NCBI RefSeq assembly: GCF_023507705.1
Contig: NZ_JALBGD010000004.1
Location: 62,001-126,000 of the forward strand
Reading direction: 5' to 3'
Origin: Stappia sp. WLB 29
GTDB lineage: Bacteria; Pseudomonadota; Alphaproteobacteria; Rhizobiales; Stappiaceae
DNA: 64,000 nucleotides
The notes under the pieces are model-generated. The model ran no database searches. It was given only the letters and a program-made list of their open reading frames with translations, and was not told the origin of the DNA. The translations under genes and the position numbers were made by a program. Positions 8,957 to 17,527 of this stretch are shown piece by piece; position 1 is the stretch's first letter, and each line of letters opens with the position of its first letter.

Positions 8957-9592
8957 ATGGACCTTTTCTCGCCGCTTGCCGCCATCGTCGCCGTCAATCT
9001 CGCCGCGTGGATCACGCCGGGCCCGAACATGCTTGCGGTGATCGCCGCCTCGCTCGCCGGAGGCCGCGTCCAGGGTATCGCCACCGGTGCCGGGCTGGCG
9101 GCCGCGGCCACGCTCTGGGCGCTGGCGGCGGTTCTCGGCGTTGCGACGATGTTCGAGCTGTTCCCGCAGGTTGCGGTCGTGCTGAAGCTGGCAGGGGCCG
9201 CCTATCTGGTCTGGCTCGGGGCGAGGTCGCTGCGGACCGCCCTTCGGCAGGGCGCGAACATGGAGACCGCCCGCCTTCCATCTTTGTCCCTTCTCCGCGC
9301 CTTCCGCACCGGCTTTCTCGTCAGCATGACCAATCCGAAGGCGGCGCTGTTCTTCGGCTCGGTGATGACGGCCTTCGTTCCCGTGGCCGCGCCGGGCTGG
9401 TTCCTGGCCGCCATCGTCGCGCTTTGCGGGGTGCTCGCCGTCCTTCTGCACGCGATCACGGCGACGGTCTTTTCCACGGGTGTGGCGCTGCGTGCCTTCG
9501 CGCGCGGCAGGCGCTGGATTTCCGGCCTGTTCGGCATCGCCTTCCTTGCCACGGGCGCGATGGTGGCGCATGCGGCGCTGCGCCGGGGCTGA
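8957..9592 (+). CDS. LysE/RhtB-family amino-acid exporter
   Basis: A 211-residue inner-membrane protein with about six helices and the family marks WITPGPNML near residue 20 and FLVSMTNPKAALFF near residue 120. RhtB/LysE proteins export amino acids such as homoserine, threonine or lysine. It is a stand-alone gene followed after 80 bases by a spermidine-synthase-like gene; no regulator is adjacent, so the exported compound is not indicated. Confidence 0.88.
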   Translation: MDLFSPLAAIVAVNLAAWITPGPNMLAVIAASLAGGRVQGIATGAGLAAAATLWALAAVLGVATMFELFPQVAVVLKLAGAAYLVWLGARSLRTALRQGANMETARLPSLSLLRAFRTGFLVSMTNPKAALFFGSVMTAFVPVAAPGWFLAAIVALCGVLAVLLHAITATVFSTGVALRAFARGRRWISGLFGIAFLATGAMVAHAALRRG

Positions 9593-9672
9593 ACAGGGCC
9601 GTGCTTGCCGCCGGGGGGCAAAGCGGCGATAAGCGGCGTCTTGCTGTCACGCCGTACCGGAAAGGGCCGCTC

Positions 9673-10395
9673 ATGTCCGTGTTTTTCGAGGAACTGGACT
9701 ATCGCCCGACGGCGATCGGGGCGGTGTCCCTGCGCCGCCGCCGCGACATGCGGCTGGGCGGCGATGTCTACGAGATCAAGCTCGGCGACGAGTTCCTGAT
9801 GTCGAGCTTCTTCACCGTCTCCGAGATCGCGCTCGCGCGGCTCGGCCTCGATGCGGTGTCCGGTGCGCGCCCGGACGTGGTGGTCGGCGGGCTGGGCCTC
9901 GGCTACACGGCAAGGACCGTGCTGGAGCGGCAGGAGACGGGCTCGCTCGTCGTCGTCGAGATGCTCGAGCCGGTGATCGACTGGCATCGCAACGGCTTGC
10001 TGCCGCTAGGGGCCGGGATCGTCGCCGATCCGCGCTGCCGTCTGGTACAGGGCGACTTCTTTGCCATGGCCGCCGGTGAGAAGGGTTTCGATCCGCAAGT
10101 CCCGGGGCGGCGGTTCGACGCGATCCTGCTCGACATCGACCATTCCCCGGAGGCGCTGCTCGACGCGCGCAGCACCAGCTTCTATCGCCCGGCAGGTCTC
10201 GAGGCGATGGCACGCTGGCTGAAGCCGGGAGGCATTTTCGGTCTGTGGTCCAACGAGGCGCCGGATGCCGCCTTCACCGCACGCCTTGCCTCGGTCTTCG
10301 CCGAGGCCTGGGCGGAACCCGTCACCTTCGCCAACCCCTTGCAGGACGAACCGTTCACCCAGACGGTCTATCTCGCCCGGCAGGAGGGCGGCTGA
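9673..10395 (+). CDS. Spermidine-synthase-like SAM/dcSAM-binding protein
   Basis: A 240-residue protein starting MSVFFEELDYRPT. It has the Rossmann-type binding loop VVGGLGLGYTARTVL near residues 65-80, followed by the acidic strand VVVEML, and an Asp-rich catalytic region LLDIDHSPEALLD near residue 155. This is the spermidine-synthase fold in the short, spermidine-synthase-like form that lacks a clear N-terminal tetramerisation domain. The ATG at 9673 is the first plausible start after the exporter gene. It may be a methyltransferase or an aminopropyltransferase; the family is widespread and poorly characterised. Confidence 0.75.
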   Translation: MSVFFEELDYRPTAIGAVSLRRRRDMRLGGDVYEIKLGDEFLMSSFFTVSEIALARLGLDAVSGARPDVVVGGLGLGYTARTVLERQETGSLVVVEMLEPVIDWHRNGLLPLGAGIVADPRCRLVQGDFFAMAAGEKGFDPQVPGRRFDAILLDIDHSPEALLDARSTSFYRPAGLEAMARWLKPGGIFGLWSNEAPDAAFTARLASVFAEAWAEPVTFANPLQDEPFTQTVYLARQEGG

Positions 10396-10441
10396 CGCAG
10401 CCTCCGGGGTCGAGAGGATTGAGGGGCCGGGATGGGCTGAA

Positions 10442-10463
10442 TTGATTCACGTTTTTGAATCAA
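10442..10463. terminator. Inverted repeat after the SAM-binding gene
   Basis: Perfect 8-bp arms TTGATTCA (10442-10449) and TGAATCAA (10456-10463) around a CGTTTT loop. It lies 47 bases after the stop of the upstream gene and 49 bases before the LexA box. It could end the upstream transcript or act as an operator; there is no long T-run after the stem. Confidence 0.35.
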
Positions 10464-10511
10464 GGCGATGACCGAAAACCGCCTGATGGCCTGCAGACTC
10501 ATGTTGCGTTT

Positions 10512-10526
10512 GTTCTTATTTTGTTC
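10512..10526 (+). promoter_or_regulatory. LexA (SOS) box, GTTC-N7-GTTC
   Basis: GTTC at 10512-10515 and GTTC at 10523-10526 are separated by exactly seven bases, TTATTTT. This is the alphaproteobacterial LexA operator. It sits 11 bases before the ATG of the glycosylase gene that opens the imuA-imuB-dnaE2 operon, so the whole operon should be induced by DNA damage. The direct-repeat form and spacing are exact. Confidence 0.88.
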
Positions 10527-10537
10527 TTTCATTCGGC

Positions 10538-11236
10538 ATGCAATACACGTTGCCGCTCGTTGCCGACACCCGCCTTGCGCGGGTTCACGGACTGCTGCTT
10601 GCCCGGTTCGGTCCGGTGCCGGAGTTCTACCGGCTCGACCCGGTGAGCCAGCTCGTCTTCGCGATGCTGAGCGGCCGGACACGGGATGTCGTCGCCATGG
10701 AAGTCTTTGCAGCGCTGGCCCGCAGGATGGGTGCCTGGGAGCGGCTGGCGGAAACGGCGGCGAGCGAGCTGGAGGCCATGATCGCCGGGGTGACCTTTGC
10801 CGAGCGCAAGGCGCGGCAGATCCCGGCGGCCTTGCGCGAGATCGCGGCCCGGCGCGGACGGCTGGAGCTGGAGTTTCTGGCCGGCTGGCCGGTGGAGGAG
10901 GGGCGGGTCTGGCTGGAGAGCCTGACCGGCGTCGGCCCCAAGACCAGCATGGCGGTGCTCGGCCTCAGCACGCTGAACCGCCGGGTGCTGATGGTCGACA
11001 CGGCTCATAACCGGGTCGCCTGCCGGCTGGGCCTCGTGCCGGCGCGGGCCGACATTGCCCGCGCCACGCGGCTGCTCAATCGTCAGTTGCCTGCCGTATG
11101 GACCGCCGACGACACGCAGACCCACCATTTCCTGATGCAGGGGCTGGGCCGCAGCCATTGCCGGTACAGGGAACCCGCCTGCCCGGACTGTCCGTTGTGC
11201 CGTCTCTGCCGGTCGGTGCCGGAGGGGCGGGCATGA
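10538..11236 (+). CDS. Endonuclease III-like HhH-GPD DNA glycosylase with Fe-S cluster
   Basis: A 232-residue base-excision glycosylase. The helix-hairpin-helix is LTGVGPKTS (129-137) with the catalytic-type Lys135; the conserved Asp154 is in VDTAHNRV. The C-terminus carries the 4Fe-4S ligands C208-X6-C215-X2-C218-X5-C224, the endonuclease III spacing. Both catalytic residues of a bifunctional glycosylase/AP lyase are therefore kept. It is the first gene after the LexA box and overlaps imuA by 4 bp (ATGA), so it is co-expressed with the error-prone polymerase genes. It is more diverged than housekeeping Nth, which probably lies elsewhere. Confidence 0.88.
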   Translation: MQYTLPLVADTRLARVHGLLLARFGPVPEFYRLDPVSQLVFAMLSGRTRDVVAMEVFAALARRMGAWERLAETAASELEAMIAGVTFAERKARQIPAALREIAARRGRLELEFLAGWPVEEGRVWLESLTGVGPKTSMAVLGLSTLNRRVLMVDTAHNRVACRLGLVPARADIARATRLLNRQLPAVWTADDTQTHHFLMQGLGRSHCRYREPACPDCPLCRLCRSVPEGRA

Positions 11237-12030
11237 GGACCGGGGAGACGCTGGCGGCGCTGCGCGCCCGCATCAAGGCGGGCGGACTGGACGAGACCCC
11301 GGCCTGGCCGGCGGTCGAGCTGGAGGGGGAGATGGGGACGCAAAGCACGGTCCTGCCCGGCGGGCTGGCGAGCGGCGCACTGCACGAGCTGCAGCCGGCG
11401 ACGCCGGCTGATGTCGGGGCGGCGACCGGGTTTGCGCTGGGCCTTGCCTCGCGGCTGCTGGCGCGCCGTCCCGGCCCGCTCCTGTGGGGGCTGCCGTCGA
11501 CGCGGGGCTGGCGCGAAGGGCAGCTCTACCCGGTCGGGCTTGGCGCCTTCGGCATCGATCCGGATCGGGTGATCCAGGTCGAGGTGAGGAAGACCGCCGA
11601 CCTCCTGTGGAGCCTGGAGGAGGCGCTGGACCATCCCTCGCTTGCCGTCGTCGTCGGCCTGCTGCCCGAAGGCGACCGGCTCTACGACTTCACGGCGAGC
11701 CGAAGGCTGGCGATGCGCGCTGCCCGCCACGGGGCGACAGTGCTGCTGCTGGGGGCGGCGCCGGTCTTCGACATGGCAACGGCCGCCTCCACCCGCTGGT
11801 CGCTGGCGGCGCTGGCAAGCCGGCCGGTGCCTCACGTCGGTCAGGCGGTGCCGGGTCTTGGCCCGCCGCGCTGGCAGGCCCGGCTGGTGAAATCGCGCAA
11901 GGGTCTCCTGGATGCCTGGGATCTCGAGTGGAACCATGAAACGCTGTCTTTCCGTCTGGCTGCCCCGCTGGCCGACAGAGCGCCGCTCCGCCGGGCCGGT
12001 CGGCTCTCGCGGCGGCCGACTGCCGCCTGA
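11233..12030 (+). CDS. imuA: ImuA, SOS mutagenesis protein
   Basis: A 265-residue RecA-fold-related protein of the ImuA (SulA-like) family starting MRTGETLAALRARIKAGG. The segment LPGGLASGALHEL, then a truncated RecA-like core (WGLPSTRGWREGQLYP; VVVGLLPEGDRLYDFTASRR), is typical of alphaproteobacterial ImuA. It has no intact Walker A. The ATG overlaps the glycosylase stop (ATGA), and the 3' end overlaps imuB by 95 bp. In other bacteria ImuA, ImuB and DnaE2 act together in damage-induced translesion mutagenesis. Confidence 0.9.
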   Translation: MRTGETLAALRARIKAGGLDETPAWPAVELEGEMGTQSTVLPGGLASGALHELQPATPADVGAATGFALGLASRLLARRPGPLLWGLPSTRGWREGQLYPVGLGAFGIDPDRVIQVEVRKTADLLWSLEEALDHPSLAVVVGLLPEGDRLYDFTASRRLAMRAARHGATVLLLGAAPVFDMATAASTRWSLAALASRPVPHVGQAVPGLGPPRWQARLVKSRKGLLDAWDLEWNHETLSFRLAAPLADRAPLRRAGRLSRRPTAA

Positions 12031-13510
12031 CGAGGCCGGACCTCTCGTGCTCTCCGTGCTGGAGCAGAACGGGGCCAGGGTCAGCGCGGTCAACGCGCCC
12101 GCCGCCGCGCTCGGCCTTGTGCCGGGCATGCCGCTGGCGGATGCGCGGGCAATCCATCCCGCGCTCGGCGTCGCGCCTGCCGATCCGGACGGCGATGCGC
12201 AAGGACTGCGCCGGCTCGCCCTGTGGTGCCAGCGCTACAGCCCGCTCACCCGCATCGATGCGCCGGACGGGGTGTCCATCGACATTGCCGGCTGCGCCCA
12301 TCTGTTCGGCGGCGAAGAGGCGCTGATGGCGGATCTCGCAGACCGGCTGCATGGCTTCGGGCTGACCGCCAGGCTTGCGCTTGCGCCGACGCTGGGGGCC
12401 GCCTGGGCCCTTGCCCGCTATGGCGGCACGCAGATGGTGCAGGTGGCGCCCGGCGAGACGGGCGAGGTGCTGGCGCCGCTGCCCGTTGCGGCCCTTCGCA
12501 TCGAGGCGGACACGGTGCGCGCGCTGGAGCGACTCGGCCTCGACCGGATCGGCCTTCTTGCCGGCAAGCCGCGCGCGCCGCTCGCCGGCCGCTTCGGCCC
12601 GCTGCTGGTCCAGCGGCTCGACCAGGCCTTGGGGCGCGAGGGCGAACGGTTCGACCCCGTCGAGGCCGCCCCCGTCTACCGGATTGCCCGCAACTTCGCC
12701 GAGCCGGTCGTCACGCTGGAGGCCATCGGCGAGGTGGCGGCGCGGCTCACCGGCGAGCTTGCCGAGATGCTGCAGGGCCTCGGCAAGGCGGCGCGGCGGC
12801 TGGAACTGGCGCTCTATCGCGTCGACGGCTGGCGCGAGGCGCTGGAGCTGCGCATCACCCGGCCGAGCAACGATGCCCCGCATCTTTTGCGCCTGCTGGG
12901 CGAGCGGCTCGACCGGCTGCGCGATCATGCCGGGTTCGGCTTCGAGGCAGCCGTGCTCTCCGCCTTCGAGGTGGAGCGCGCCGAGGCGGTGCAGGCGGTG
13001 CTGTCGGGGCGCGAGCACAGCCCTCCGCCGCCGGGCGATCTCGACCGGCTGCTTGACCGGCTGGTCAATCGCTTCGGGCCCGAGCGCGTCTCCCGCTTCG
13101 CGCCGCGCGAGAGCCATGTGCCGGAGCGCTCCTGCCATCCGGTTTCCGCGCTTGCTCAGGCGGCCCGCCAAGACTGGGCCGCCCATGGCCGGGCCCTGCA
13201 CGGCGGCACCGCGCTTGCCCGCCCGCCGCTGCTGTTTGCCCGGCCCGAGCCGGTGGAGGTGCTGGTGGAGATGCCGGACAAGCCGCCGGCGCGCTTCGAG
13301 TGGCGGCGCACCGCGCACCGGATCGTGCGGGCGGAAGGGCCGGAGCGGATCGCGCCGGAATGGTGGGCCGGCGGCGAGGCCAACCGGCTGACCCGCGACT
13401 ATTACCGCGTGGAGGACACGGAAGGGCGGCGCTTTTGGCTGTACCGCGAAGGGCTCTATGACCGGCCCGGCGATACGGTGAGCTGGTTCGTCCATGGGCT
13501 GTTCGCATGA
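11936..13510 (+). CDS. imuB: ImuB, catalytically inactive Y-family polymerase-like protein
   Basis: A 524-residue Y-family relative that starts MKRCLSVWLPRWPTERR; this start gives the usual ImuB N-terminus and a 95-bp overlap with imuA. The position where active Y-family polymerases carry the second catalytic Asp-Glu pair reads VSIDIAGCAHLFGGE, so the acidic pair is lost, as in other ImuB proteins. The rest of the palm, finger and little-finger regions is recognisable to about residue 330, followed by the ImuB C-terminal domain (WRRTAHRIVRAEGPERIAPE). It probably bridges DnaE2 and the sliding clamp. It ends in an ATGA overlap with dnaE2. Confidence 0.93.
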   Translation: MKRCLSVWLPRWPTERRSAGPVGSRGGRLPPDEAGPLVLSVLEQNGARVSAVNAPAAALGLVPGMPLADARAIHPALGVAPADPDGDAQGLRRLALWCQRYSPLTRIDAPDGVSIDIAGCAHLFGGEEALMADLADRLHGFGLTARLALAPTLGAAWALARYGGTQMVQVAPGETGEVLAPLPVAALRIEADTVRALERLGLDRIGLLAGKPRAPLAGRFGPLLVQRLDQALGREGERFDPVEAAPVYRIARNFAEPVVTLEAIGEVAARLTGELAEMLQGLGKAARRLELALYRVDGWREALELRITRPSNDAPHLLRLLGERLDRLRDHAGFGFEAAVLSAFEVERAEAVQAVLSGREHSPPPPGDLDRLLDRLVNRFGPERVSRFAPRESHVPERSCHPVSALAQAARQDWAAHGRALHGGTALARPPLLFARPEPVEVLVEMPDKPPARFEWRRTAHRIVRAEGPERIAPEWWAGGEANRLTRDYYRVEDTEGRRFWLYREGLYDRPGDTVSWFVHGLFA

Positions 13511-16500
13511 CGGCGGCCTTCGCGGAGCTGGTAGCGACCAGCAATTTCAGCTTCCTGCGCGGCGCCTCGCATGCGGCGGAGCTGGTGGAGACGGCGGCCC
13601 GGCTCGGCCTTGCCGCCATCGGCATCGCCGACCGCAACACACTGACCGGCGTCGTGCGGGCGCATGTGGCCGCACGCGAGCATCCCATTCGCCTGATCGT
13701 CGGCGCGCGGCTGGTGCTGCGCGACGGGTTCGAACTGGTCGTCCATCCGCAGGACCGGGAGGCCTATGGCCGGCTGAGCCGGCTGCTCACCCTCGGCAAC
13801 CGGCGGGCGCCGAAAGGAGAATGCCATCTCGACTTCGCCGATCTCGGCGCGCTCGGGGAGAGGCAGCAGCTGATCGTCCTGCCGCCGCGTTGGCCCGACG
13901 CCGCCTTTGCCGCACGCCTTGAGGAGCTGGGGCGCCGGTTCCCCGATGCTGTTTCGCTGGCGCTGTCGCCGGCCCATCGCGGCGACGACAGGGCCCGTTT
14001 CGACCGTCTGGCGGAGCTTGCCGAGGCCTGCCGTACGCCGCTGATCGCCACCAACGACGTGCTCTACCATGTGCCCGAGCGCCGCCCCTTGCAGGACGTG
14101 CTCACCTGCATCCGCGAGCATGTGACCATCGACGCGGCGGGCTTCCTGCTGGAGCCGAATGCGGAGCGGCACCTGAAGCCGCCGCAGGAAATGGCGCGGC
14201 TCCTGTCCGGCTACGAGGACGCGCTGGAGCGCAGCCTGGAGATTGCCGATGCGTGCCGGTTCAGCCTCGATGAGTTGAAGCCGCATTATCCGGACGAGCC
14301 GGCGGGCGAGAGCGCGACGCCACAGCAGGAGCTGGAGCGGCTGGCTTGGCTGGGCGCCGGCAACCGGTTCCCGCAAGGCATTCCATCGGGTGTACATGCG
14401 AATATCGCGCACGAATTGCGGCTGATCGGTGAGCTCGGCTATGCCTCCTATTTCCTCACCGTCTACGACATCGTCCGCTTTGCCCGCAGCCAGGATCCGC
14501 CGATCCTGTGCCAGGGGCGCGGCTCCTCGGCCAACTCTGTCGTCTGCTATTGCCTCGGCATCACCTCGGTCAATCCGACCGAGATCGACCTTTTGTTCGA
14601 GCGCTTCGTGTCGGCGGAGCGGGGCGAGCCGCCGGATATCGACGTCGATTTCGAGCACGAGCGGCGCGAGGAAGTGATCCAGTATATCTACGCCCGCTAT
14701 GGCCGCGAGCGTGCCGGCCTTGCCGCCACGGTGATCCGCTACCGCGCCCGCAGCGCCGTCAACGACGTCGGCAAGGCCATGGGCCTGTCGACCGACGTGG
14801 TCGGCGCCATGTCCGGCCTGATCTGGGGCTGGTCGGGGAGCGCGCCGGCGGACGGCGAGATCCGCCAGGCCGGGCTCGATGCGCGCGATCCTCGCCTGAC
14901 GCAGACGATCCGCCTCGTCCGCCAGTTGATCGATTTCCCGCGTCACCTGTCGCAGCATGTCGGCGGCTTCGTCATCACCCGCGAGCGCCTCGACGAGGTG
15001 GTGCCAATCGCCAATGCGGCGATGGAGGACCGCACCGTGGTGGAGTGGGACAAGGACGATCTCGATGCGCTCGGCATCCTCAAGGTGGATGTGCTGGCAC
15101 TCGGCATGCTGACCTGCCTGCGCAAGAGCTTCGACCTGCTGCGCGGCCATTACGGGCGGGACATGGGGCTGGCCAGCGTGCCGCGCGACGACCCGGCGAC
15201 CTATGCGATGATCCAGAAGGCCGACACGATCGGCGTCTTCCAGATCGAAAGCCGGGCGCAGATGTCGATGCTGCCGCGCCTCAGGCCTGCAAACTTCTAC
15301 GACCTCGTCATCCAGATCGCCATCGTCCGGCCCGGCCCGATCCAGGGCAACATGGTCAATCCCTATCTGCGCCGGCGCAAGGGGGTGGAGCAGGTCGACT
15401 ATCCCTCGCCCGAGCTTGCTGCGGTGCTGGAGAAGACGCTGGGCGTGCCGCTGTTCCAGGAACAGGCGATGAAGATCGCCATCGTCGGGGCCGGGTTCTC
15501 GCCGGACGAGGCGGACAAACTGCGCCGGGCGATGGCCTCCTTCCGCAACATCGGCACGATCGAGCAGTTCCGCGAGAAATTCGTCGCCGGCATGATCGCG
15601 AAAGGCTATCAGCCCGACTTCGCCGCCCGCTGCTTCGAGCAGATCAAGGGCTTCAGCGATTACGGCTTTCCCGAAAGCCATTCGGCAAGCTTCGCCCTGC
15701 TCGCCTATGCCTCGTCCTGGCTCAAGTGCCATTACCCGGAGGTCTTCGCCTGCGCCCTGCTGAACTCACAGCCGATGGGTTTTTATTCCTCTGCCTCCAT
15801 CGTGCGGGACTTGCGCGCCCATGGCGGCCGCGTGCTGCCGGTGGATGTCAACCACAGCGACTGGGACCACACGCTGGAGGCCGATGAACCTCCCGTCCGC
15901 AAGACGGGGGCTGAGGGTGGCAATGCCTTCGCCCTGCGGCTCGGCCTGCGCCAGGTCGACGGGTTGGGCGAGGAGGCGGGGCAGGCGCTGGTTGCCGCCC
16001 GCGGCATGGGCTTTGCGGATCTCGCCGACCTGCATGGCCGCGCCGGCCTCGACAGCCGGGTACTGGTGGCGCTCGCCAATGCCGATGCCTTCCGCTCGCT
16101 CGGCCTCGACCGGCGGCAAGCCCTGTGGGAGATCAAGGGGCTGGCCGGCCGGCTCGGCCGTGCTGCCCGCCAGGACGACCTGCCGCTGTTCGGCGGGCGG
16201 TTGGGACTGGCCTCGCTTGCCGCGCGGGAAGAGCAGGTGGCACTGCCGTCCATGCGCCCGGGCGAGCATGTGGTGGAGGATTACGCAAGCCTGCACCTGT
16301 CGCTGAAGGCGCATCCCTTCGTCTTCCTGCGTGAGCAACTCGGTGCCCGCCGTAGCTTGCGCGCGGCCGATCTCGAGACGCTGGGCAACGGCCGGTTCGT
16401 GCGGGTCGCCGGTCTCGTGCTGGTGCGCCAGCGGCCGCAGACCGCCAAGAACGTCACCTTCCTGACGCTGGAGGACGAGACGGGCATCGCCAATATCGTG

Positions 16501-16755
16501 GTCTGGAGCCGGATCTTCGAGCGCAGCCGCCGCATCGTCATGGGTGCGCGTGCGGTGATGGTGGATGGCGCGATCCAGAAGGAGGACGGCGTCATCCATG
16601 TGGTGGCGCGGCAGCTCACCGACATCACGCCGGAGCTGATGGTCTCGCTTTCGAAGGAGCCGCCGTCGCAGGAGGGTCCGAAGCTTTCGGCAGCGAGCCT
16701 GTGGCGGCACCCGCGCGACACCCGCGTCCTGCCGAAGGGACGGAACTTCCACTGA
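13507..16755 (+). CDS. dnaE2: Error-prone DNA polymerase DnaE2 (ImuC)
   Basis: A 1082-residue C-family polymerase, the normal DnaE2 length. The N-terminal PHP domain begins AFAELVATSNFSFLRGASHA. The palm has RGSSANSVVCY and the catalytic PPDIDVDFEHERREEV near residues 377-392. The tandem HhH region and an OB fold (FVRVAGLVLVRQRPQTAKNV) follow, and the protein ends RDTRVLPKGRNFH. Near residue 888 QDDLPLF resembles a sliding-clamp binding motif. Last gene of the SOS operon, coupled to imuB by ATGA. Role: translesion synthesis after damage. Confidence 0.96.
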   Translation: MTAAFAELVATSNFSFLRGASHAAELVETAARLGLAAIGIADRNTLTGVVRAHVAAREHPIRLIVGARLVLRDGFELVVHPQDREAYGRLSRLLTLGNRRAPKGECHLDFADLGALGERQQLIVLPPRWPDAAFAARLEELGRRFPDAVSLALSPAHRGDDRARFDRLAELAEACRTPLIATNDVLYHVPERRPLQDVLTCIREHVTIDAAGFLLEPNAERHLKPPQEMARLLSGYEDALERSLEIADACRFSLDELKPHYPDEPAGESATPQQELERLAWLGAGNRFPQGIPSGVHANIAHELRLIGELGYASYFLTVYDIVRFARSQDPPILCQGRGSSANSVVCYCLGITSVNPTEIDLLFERFVSAERGEPPDIDVDFEHERREEVIQYIYARYGRERAGLAATVIRYRARSAVNDVGKAMGLSTDVVGAMSGLIWGWSGSAPADGEIRQAGLDARDPRLTQTIRLVRQLIDFPRHLSQHVGGFVITRERLDEVVPIANAAMEDRTVVEWDKDDLDALGILKVDVLALGMLTCLRKSFDLLRGHYGRDMGLASVPRDDPATYAMIQKADTIGVFQIESRAQMSMLPRLRPANFYDLVIQIAIVRPGPIQGNMVNPYLRRRKGVEQVDYPSPELAAVLEKTLGVPLFQEQAMKIAIVGAGFSPDEADKLRRAMASFRNIGTIEQFREKFVAGMIAKGYQPDFAARCFEQIKGFSDYGFPESHSASFALLAYASSWLKCHYPEVFACALLNSQPMGFYSSASIVRDLRAHGGRVLPVDVNHSDWDHTLEADEPPVRKTGAEGGNAFALRLGLRQVDGLGEEAGQALVAARGMGFADLADLHGRAGLDSRVLVALANADAFRSLGLDRRQALWEIKGLAGRLGRAARQDDLPLFGGRLGLASLAAREEQVALPSMRPGEHVVEDYASLHLSLKAHPFVFLREQLGARRSLRAADLETLGNGRFVRVAGLVLVRQRPQTAKNVTFLTLEDETGIANIVVWSRIFERSRRIVMGARAVMVDGAIQKEDGVIHVVARQLTDITPELMVSLSKEPPSQEGPKLSAASLWRHPRDTRVLPKGRNFH

Positions 16756-16783
16756 CGGCGGGTGCCCCGGCGCTCCGTCCCGC

Positions 16784-17440
16784 TCAGTCGGCGGAGCGCC
16801 GGAGTGTGTAATGCGATATGCCGTGCTCGCCCGCAGTGGCAGTCACGCTGCCGAGGCCGCAGGCCGGAAGATCGAGGCCCTGCAGCAGGTTCTCGCCCTT
16901 GCCCATCACCACGGGCGCGACCGCAAGATGCATCTCGTCGACGAGGCCGGCCTGCAGATATTGGCGCAAGGTCGAAACGCCGCCGCCGACCCGCACGTCC
17001 CGGTCGCCGGCCACGGCCCTTGCGCGCTCCAGCGCCGCATGGATGTCGTCGGTGACGAAATGAAACACCGTACCGCCCTTCATCTCTAAACTGGCGCGCG
17101 GGTGACGGGTCAGCACGAAGACCTCGGTGTGGAAGGGCGGAGCGTCGCCCCACCACCCCTTCCAGCTGTCGTCCGGCCAAGGACCGCGCACGGGGCCGAA
17201 CATGTTCCGTCCCATGATCCAGGCACCGACACTCTCGAAGCTGCGGGCGACGAAATCCTCGTTGATGCCGGGAGTGCCGCCGTCTTCACCCAGTACGCGG
17301 CGGCGGAAGCTCGGCGTGTCGAACATCCATTGGTGCAGGCCCTCGGCGCCGATGCCGACAGGTGCCTCCGACCCCTGGTCGGGTCCCGCGCCATAGCCGT
17401 CGAGCGACAGGGTGAAGCAGTGAACGCGAAGCTTGGACAT
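16784..17440 (-). CDS. Dihydrofolate-reductase-like protein (RibD C-terminal fold)
   Basis: A 218-residue reductase of the RibD-C/DHFR-like family. It starts MSKLRVHCFTLSLDGYGAGP, the usual strand with SLDG, and has GAWIMGRNMFGPVRGPW, VTDDIHAALERA, VRVGGGVSTLRQYLQAGLVDEMHLAV and VMGKGENLL, all typical of this family. The exact reaction is unknown; members are NADPH reductases, often induced with HxlR regulators. The ATG at 17440 is preceded by GGAGGG. It is divergent from the HxlR gene 87 bp away and its 3' end is 28 bases from dnaE2, convergent. Confidence 0.85.
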   Translation of the reverse strand: MSKLRVHCFTLSLDGYGAGPDQGSEAPVGIGAEGLHQWMFDTPSFRRRVLGEDGGTPGINEDFVARSFESVGAWIMGRNMFGPVRGPWPDDSWKGWWGDAPPFHTEVFVLTRHPRASLEMKGGTVFHFVTDDIHAALERARAVAGDRDVRVGGGVSTLRQYLQAGLVDEMHLAVAPVVMGKGENLLQGLDLPACGLGSVTATAGEHGISHYTLRRSAD

Positions 17441-17527
17441 GAGGCCCTCCGAACCGATTGCAAGATGAAAGCAGTTGTGTTGTGCCACGACTGATCCTAG
17501 ATTGCAACCGGTTTTGATGGAGGCTGC
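17441..17527. promoter_or_regulatory. Divergent promoter region with GATTGCAA direct repeats
   Basis: The 87-bp gap between the reductase and HxlR genes carries GATTGCAA twice in the same orientation (17456-17463 and 17500-17507), 44 bp apart, that is about four helical turns. The second copy abuts an ACCGGT-centred palindrome. These are likely HxlR binding sites controlling both genes; no clear -35/-10 pair was seen. Confidence 0.45.

Noticed and set aside
11690-13495. Long minus-strand frame opposite imuB
   Set aside because: Same shadow effect; the plus strand has the complete imuB gene with proper overlaps.
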